Assembly: GCA_040757115.1 (NCBI GenBank) | Contig: JBFLYA010000177.1 | Location: forward strand, 1-7,714 | Direction of reading: 5' to 3' | Source: a bacterium | GTDB taxonomy: Bacteria; UBA9089; CG2-30-40-21; SBAY01 | Length of the DNA: 7,714 nucleotides | Part shown: piece by piece, positions 6,464-7,714 of the stretch | How positions within the stretch are numbered: the first letter of the stretch is position 1 | Layout: every line of letters starts with the position of its first letter | The notes under the pieces: generated by a model | Seen by the model: the letters and a program-made list of their open reading frames with translations, nothing else | Told to the model about the DNA's origin: nothing | Databases searched by the model: none | Program-made: the position numbers and the translations under genes

Positions 6464-7359
6464 TTATCCTCACATCTTTTAATCCACTGCTTTTTCTCAT
6501 AACTATCTGGAAGTTTTTGATACGCAAGTCTTGCTCTTTTATAATCTTTCATCATATAATAACCCACAGCAATAAATTTCTGGCTATTTTCACTGTAATA
6601 TGGATAATCAGGATATTTATTAATAAAATTTTTATATTCAACAATTACTTGTTCAAAATCATGGAGTCTTAAAAAACATTTACCTGTATAATAATAAGCA
6701 TGTATTGCATAATTACTGGTAGAATACTCTCTGACTATCTTTTTGAAGTACTTTAATGCTAATCTATTATCTTTATCCTTGCCATGTAAATTGAATTTTT
6801 CAAGAGCTTGTTTCCAAATTTCTAATGCTTTTTTATCTTTTCCGGCAGGAGGAATTATTCTAAAAGAAATAGTTTCATATTCAATATGTTGAGAGTATAT
6901 CTCTGGATATTCTTTTTGATATCCTTCTGTAGTATAAATAAATTTAATCTTGTAATCTCCTAAACTTAATCCAAAGGGGAAGTCTTCATTTAAATTCCAA
7001 GCACAACTGATTGATTGACCTGGTGTTAAATTTATCCCGTAATCCTTAGGAAAACCCACTATCATAGGCATGAGCCTTGGTTCTTTAGATATATCACCTC
7101 CAATTTTTATTATTTTATATTTAAGAAAATGATGTAACACCAATGGCTCTGCAACTTTTAACGATACTGAACCACCATTTGTCAAAGTGGCATTTACTAT
7201 AATGGGTTCTCTTTCTAAATATTCATTTTTAGATAAAACTACATCTAATTTTAGTAGCAATGAAGTTTGATTATTAACAACTTCTCCTGCATTAATAGTG
7301 GATAAAGAAATGCTAATTATATACAGCGTTCCACATAACAGTTTTAGTAATTTCCTCAT
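6451..7359 (-). CDS. Exported Ig-like/TPR protein (302 aa)
   Basis: The ATG at 7359 is preceded by GAGGAGGT at 6-nt spacing, a very strong start. Residues 1-24 are a signal peptide (MRKLLKLLCG, hydrophobic core, cleavage probably after TINA). Residues about 34-168 form an Ig-like sandwich: LDVVLSKNEYLEREPIIVNA, then LTPGQSISCAWNL, then LSLGDYKIKFIYTTEG, ending YETISFRIIP. Residues about 174-300 are TPR-type helices of the periplasmic kind: ALKYFKKIVREYSTSNYAIH, AYYYTGKCFLRLHDFEQVI, EYKNFINKYPDYPYYSENSQ and YKRARLAYQKLP. They are reminiscent of the TPR region of BamD/CpoB-like proteins, but this is not one of those. It is the first gene of the cluster. The layout of Ig-like domain then TPR is shared with the 309-aa protein downstream. 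A role in holding or presenting a partner outside the cytoplasm is inferred. Confidence 0.88.
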   Translation of the reverse strand: MRKLLKLLCGTLYIISISLSTINAGEVVNNQTSLLLKLDVVLSKNEYLEREPIIVNATLTNGGSVSLKVAEPLVLHHFLKYKIIKIGGDISKEPRLMPMIVGFPKDYGINLTPGQSISCAWNLNEDFPFGLSLGDYKIKFIYTTEGYQKEYPEIYSQHIEYETISFRIIPPAGKDKKALEIWKQALEKFNLHGKDKDNRLALKYFKKIVREYSTSNYAIHAYYYTGKCFLRLHDFEQVIVEYKNFINKYPDYPYYSENSQKFIAVGYYMMKDYKRARLAYQKLPDSYEKKQWIKRCEDKLLK

Positions 7360-7365
7360 GGTAAG

Positions 7366-7373
7366 ACCTCCTC
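7366..7373 (-). promoter_or_regulatory. Ribosome binding site GAGGAGGT
   Basis: The gene strand reads GAGGAGGTCTTACCATG. An eight-base match to the anti-Shine-Dalgarno consensus, six bases before the ATG at 7359, fixes the start of the 302-aa protein. Confidence 0.88.
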
Positions 7374-7399
7374 GTATAATATGTTTAATATAGTTATTA

Positions 7400-7416
7400 A
7401 TTAATTTATAATTAAT
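7400..7416. promoter_or_regulatory. AT-rich inverted repeat, possible operator
   Basis: ATTAATT-TAT-AATTAAT is a perfect 7-bp inverted repeat with a 3-nt centre, about 40 bp upstream of the 302-aa gene and inside its likely promoter region. It could be a regulator site, but in such AT-rich DNA it may be chance. No convincing -35/-10 pair for this gene was found. The best -10 candidate is TATATT on the minus strand at 7387-7392, with only a weak -35. Confidence 0.3.
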
Positions 7417-7420
7417 ATTT

Positions 7421-7589
7421 AACCTGGAATCGGCAAGTGAAAGGGTGATTAATCAATTAACTCCTTACGGCATAAACAGATATATACGATTCAAAAGTGT
7501 AGATTTCTCACTTTGCTCGAAATGACAGAAAAAGACTTTTAACTCTCATTCCGAGCGTAGCGAGGAATCTTACTTGCCGATTTCAGGTT
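7421..7589. mobile_element. MITE-like element with 18-bp terminal inverted repeats
   Basis: The left end AACCTGGAATCGGCAAGT (7421-7438) and the right end ACTTGCCGATTTCAGGTT (7572-7589) are inverted repeats matching at 17 of 18 positions. They enclose 133 bp without a gene. Inside, 7501-7528 and 7543-7570 form a second inverted repeat (22 of 28 positions) that can fold into a long hairpin around an A/T-rich loop. Its halves carry the motifs CTCACTTTGCTCGAAATGA and TCATTCCGAGCGTAGCGAGG, which I recognise as a class of short repeats dispersed in many bacterial genomes (often seen translated as ILRFAQND-like peptides). TAATATTT occurs just outside the left end (7413-7420) and 3 bp beyond the right end (7593-7600), a possible but imperfect target-site duplication. 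No transposase is present; mobilisation would be in trans. Confidence 0.6.
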
Positions 7590-7600
7590 TAATAATATTT

Positions 7601-7617
7601 CTCTCCTCATGGGAGAG
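7601..7617. repeat. Small hairpin CTCTCC-TCATG-GGAGAG
   Basis: A 6-bp stem with a 5-nt loop lies just beyond the MITE-like element. Neither strand has a proper T-run after it (plus: TTTATGAAA; minus: AAATATTATT), so it is not a convincing terminator. Its shape recalls the CCCCTC/GAGGGG palindrome at 528-543. Confidence 0.45.
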
Positions 7618-7651
7618 TTTATGAAATCTTTGATTGTGAACAAAAAGAAAC

Positions 7652-7680
7652 TTGACTTTTATGACCGGATCCTTTATTAT
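7652..7680 (+). promoter_or_regulatory. Sigma70-like promoter, divergent
   Basis: TTGACT (7652-7657) and TATTAT (7675-7680) are separated by exactly 17 bp. Each hexamer matches the TTGACA/TATAAT consensus at five of six positions. Transcription would start near 7687 and run to the right, away from the minus-strand operon, into the ATG at the window end. Confidence 0.55.
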
Positions 7681-7711
7681 TATCTCTATAGGATAAAGAG
7701 AAACAGGGTAA

Positions 7712-7714
7712 ATG
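7712..7714 (+). CDS. Possible start codon of a divergent gene
   Basis: The last three bases are ATG. They follow a purine-rich leader (GGATAAAGAGAAACAGGGTAA) with weak Shine-Dalgarno matches (AGGA, AGGG) and lie 32 bp past the promoter -10 box. Nothing of the product is visible, so this is only a positional suggestion. Confidence 0.3.

Noticed and set aside
6440-6470. Programmed frameshift joining the 302-aa protein to the protease frame
   Set aside because: The overlap contains A-rich sequence but no standard slippery heptamer with a following structure. The upstream protein ends naturally after its TPR helices.
7601-7617. Rho-independent terminator
   Set aside because: The stem is short and neither side is followed by a run of T residues.

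Overview
The window is AT-rich bacterial DNA. It encodes four proteins on the minus strand, three of them with clear or likely signal peptides, and it is rich in dispersed palindromic repeats. The mix of secreted repeat proteins, Ig/TPR proteins and families of small interspersed repeats is what one often sees in uncultivated environmental bacteria (candidate-phylum metagenome assemblies). That placement is an inference; no marker gene here fixes the taxonomy.

Positions 1-4346 (minus strand) hold the first 1448 codons of a very large exported protein whose 3' end lies outside the window. It has a signal peptide, an alpha/alpha-toroid domain like those of the terpenoid cyclase/prenyltransferase fold, eight tandem IPT/TIG-like beta-sandwich repeats of about 86 residues, one further Ig-like segment, and a long C-terminal region. 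Two features mark it as recently remodelled. A tandem 771-bp in-frame duplication has copies differing at only ten of 734 positions. A short dispersed palindrome is also inserted in frame and translated as HTPNPSQEG.

Positions 4347-4793 are non-coding and repeat-built. Two back-to-back inverted-repeat elements (78 bp and 54 bp) are separated by a 10-bp-periodic AT tract. They are followed by a minisatellite with eleven copies of the core CCCTAAACTCTA that runs up to the stop codon of the next gene.

Positions 4794-7359 look like a minus-strand operon transcribed towards the large gene. The order is a signal-peptide Ig-like/TPR protein (302 aa), a metzincin-type zinc metalloprotease reading frame without a convincing start codon or signal peptide (198 aa from a TTG), and a second Ig-like/TPR protein of the same architecture (309 aa). 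Both Ig/TPR genes have strong AGGAGG ribosome binding sites. A secreted protease unit with two structurally similar partners is a reasonable but unproven reading.

Positions 7360-7714 are intergenic. They hold a MITE-like element of about 169 bp with 18-bp terminal inverted repeats and an internal long hairpin, a small separate hairpin, and a good sigma70-like promoter on the plus strand. That promoter leads to an ATG in the last three bases, the probable start of a divergent gene.
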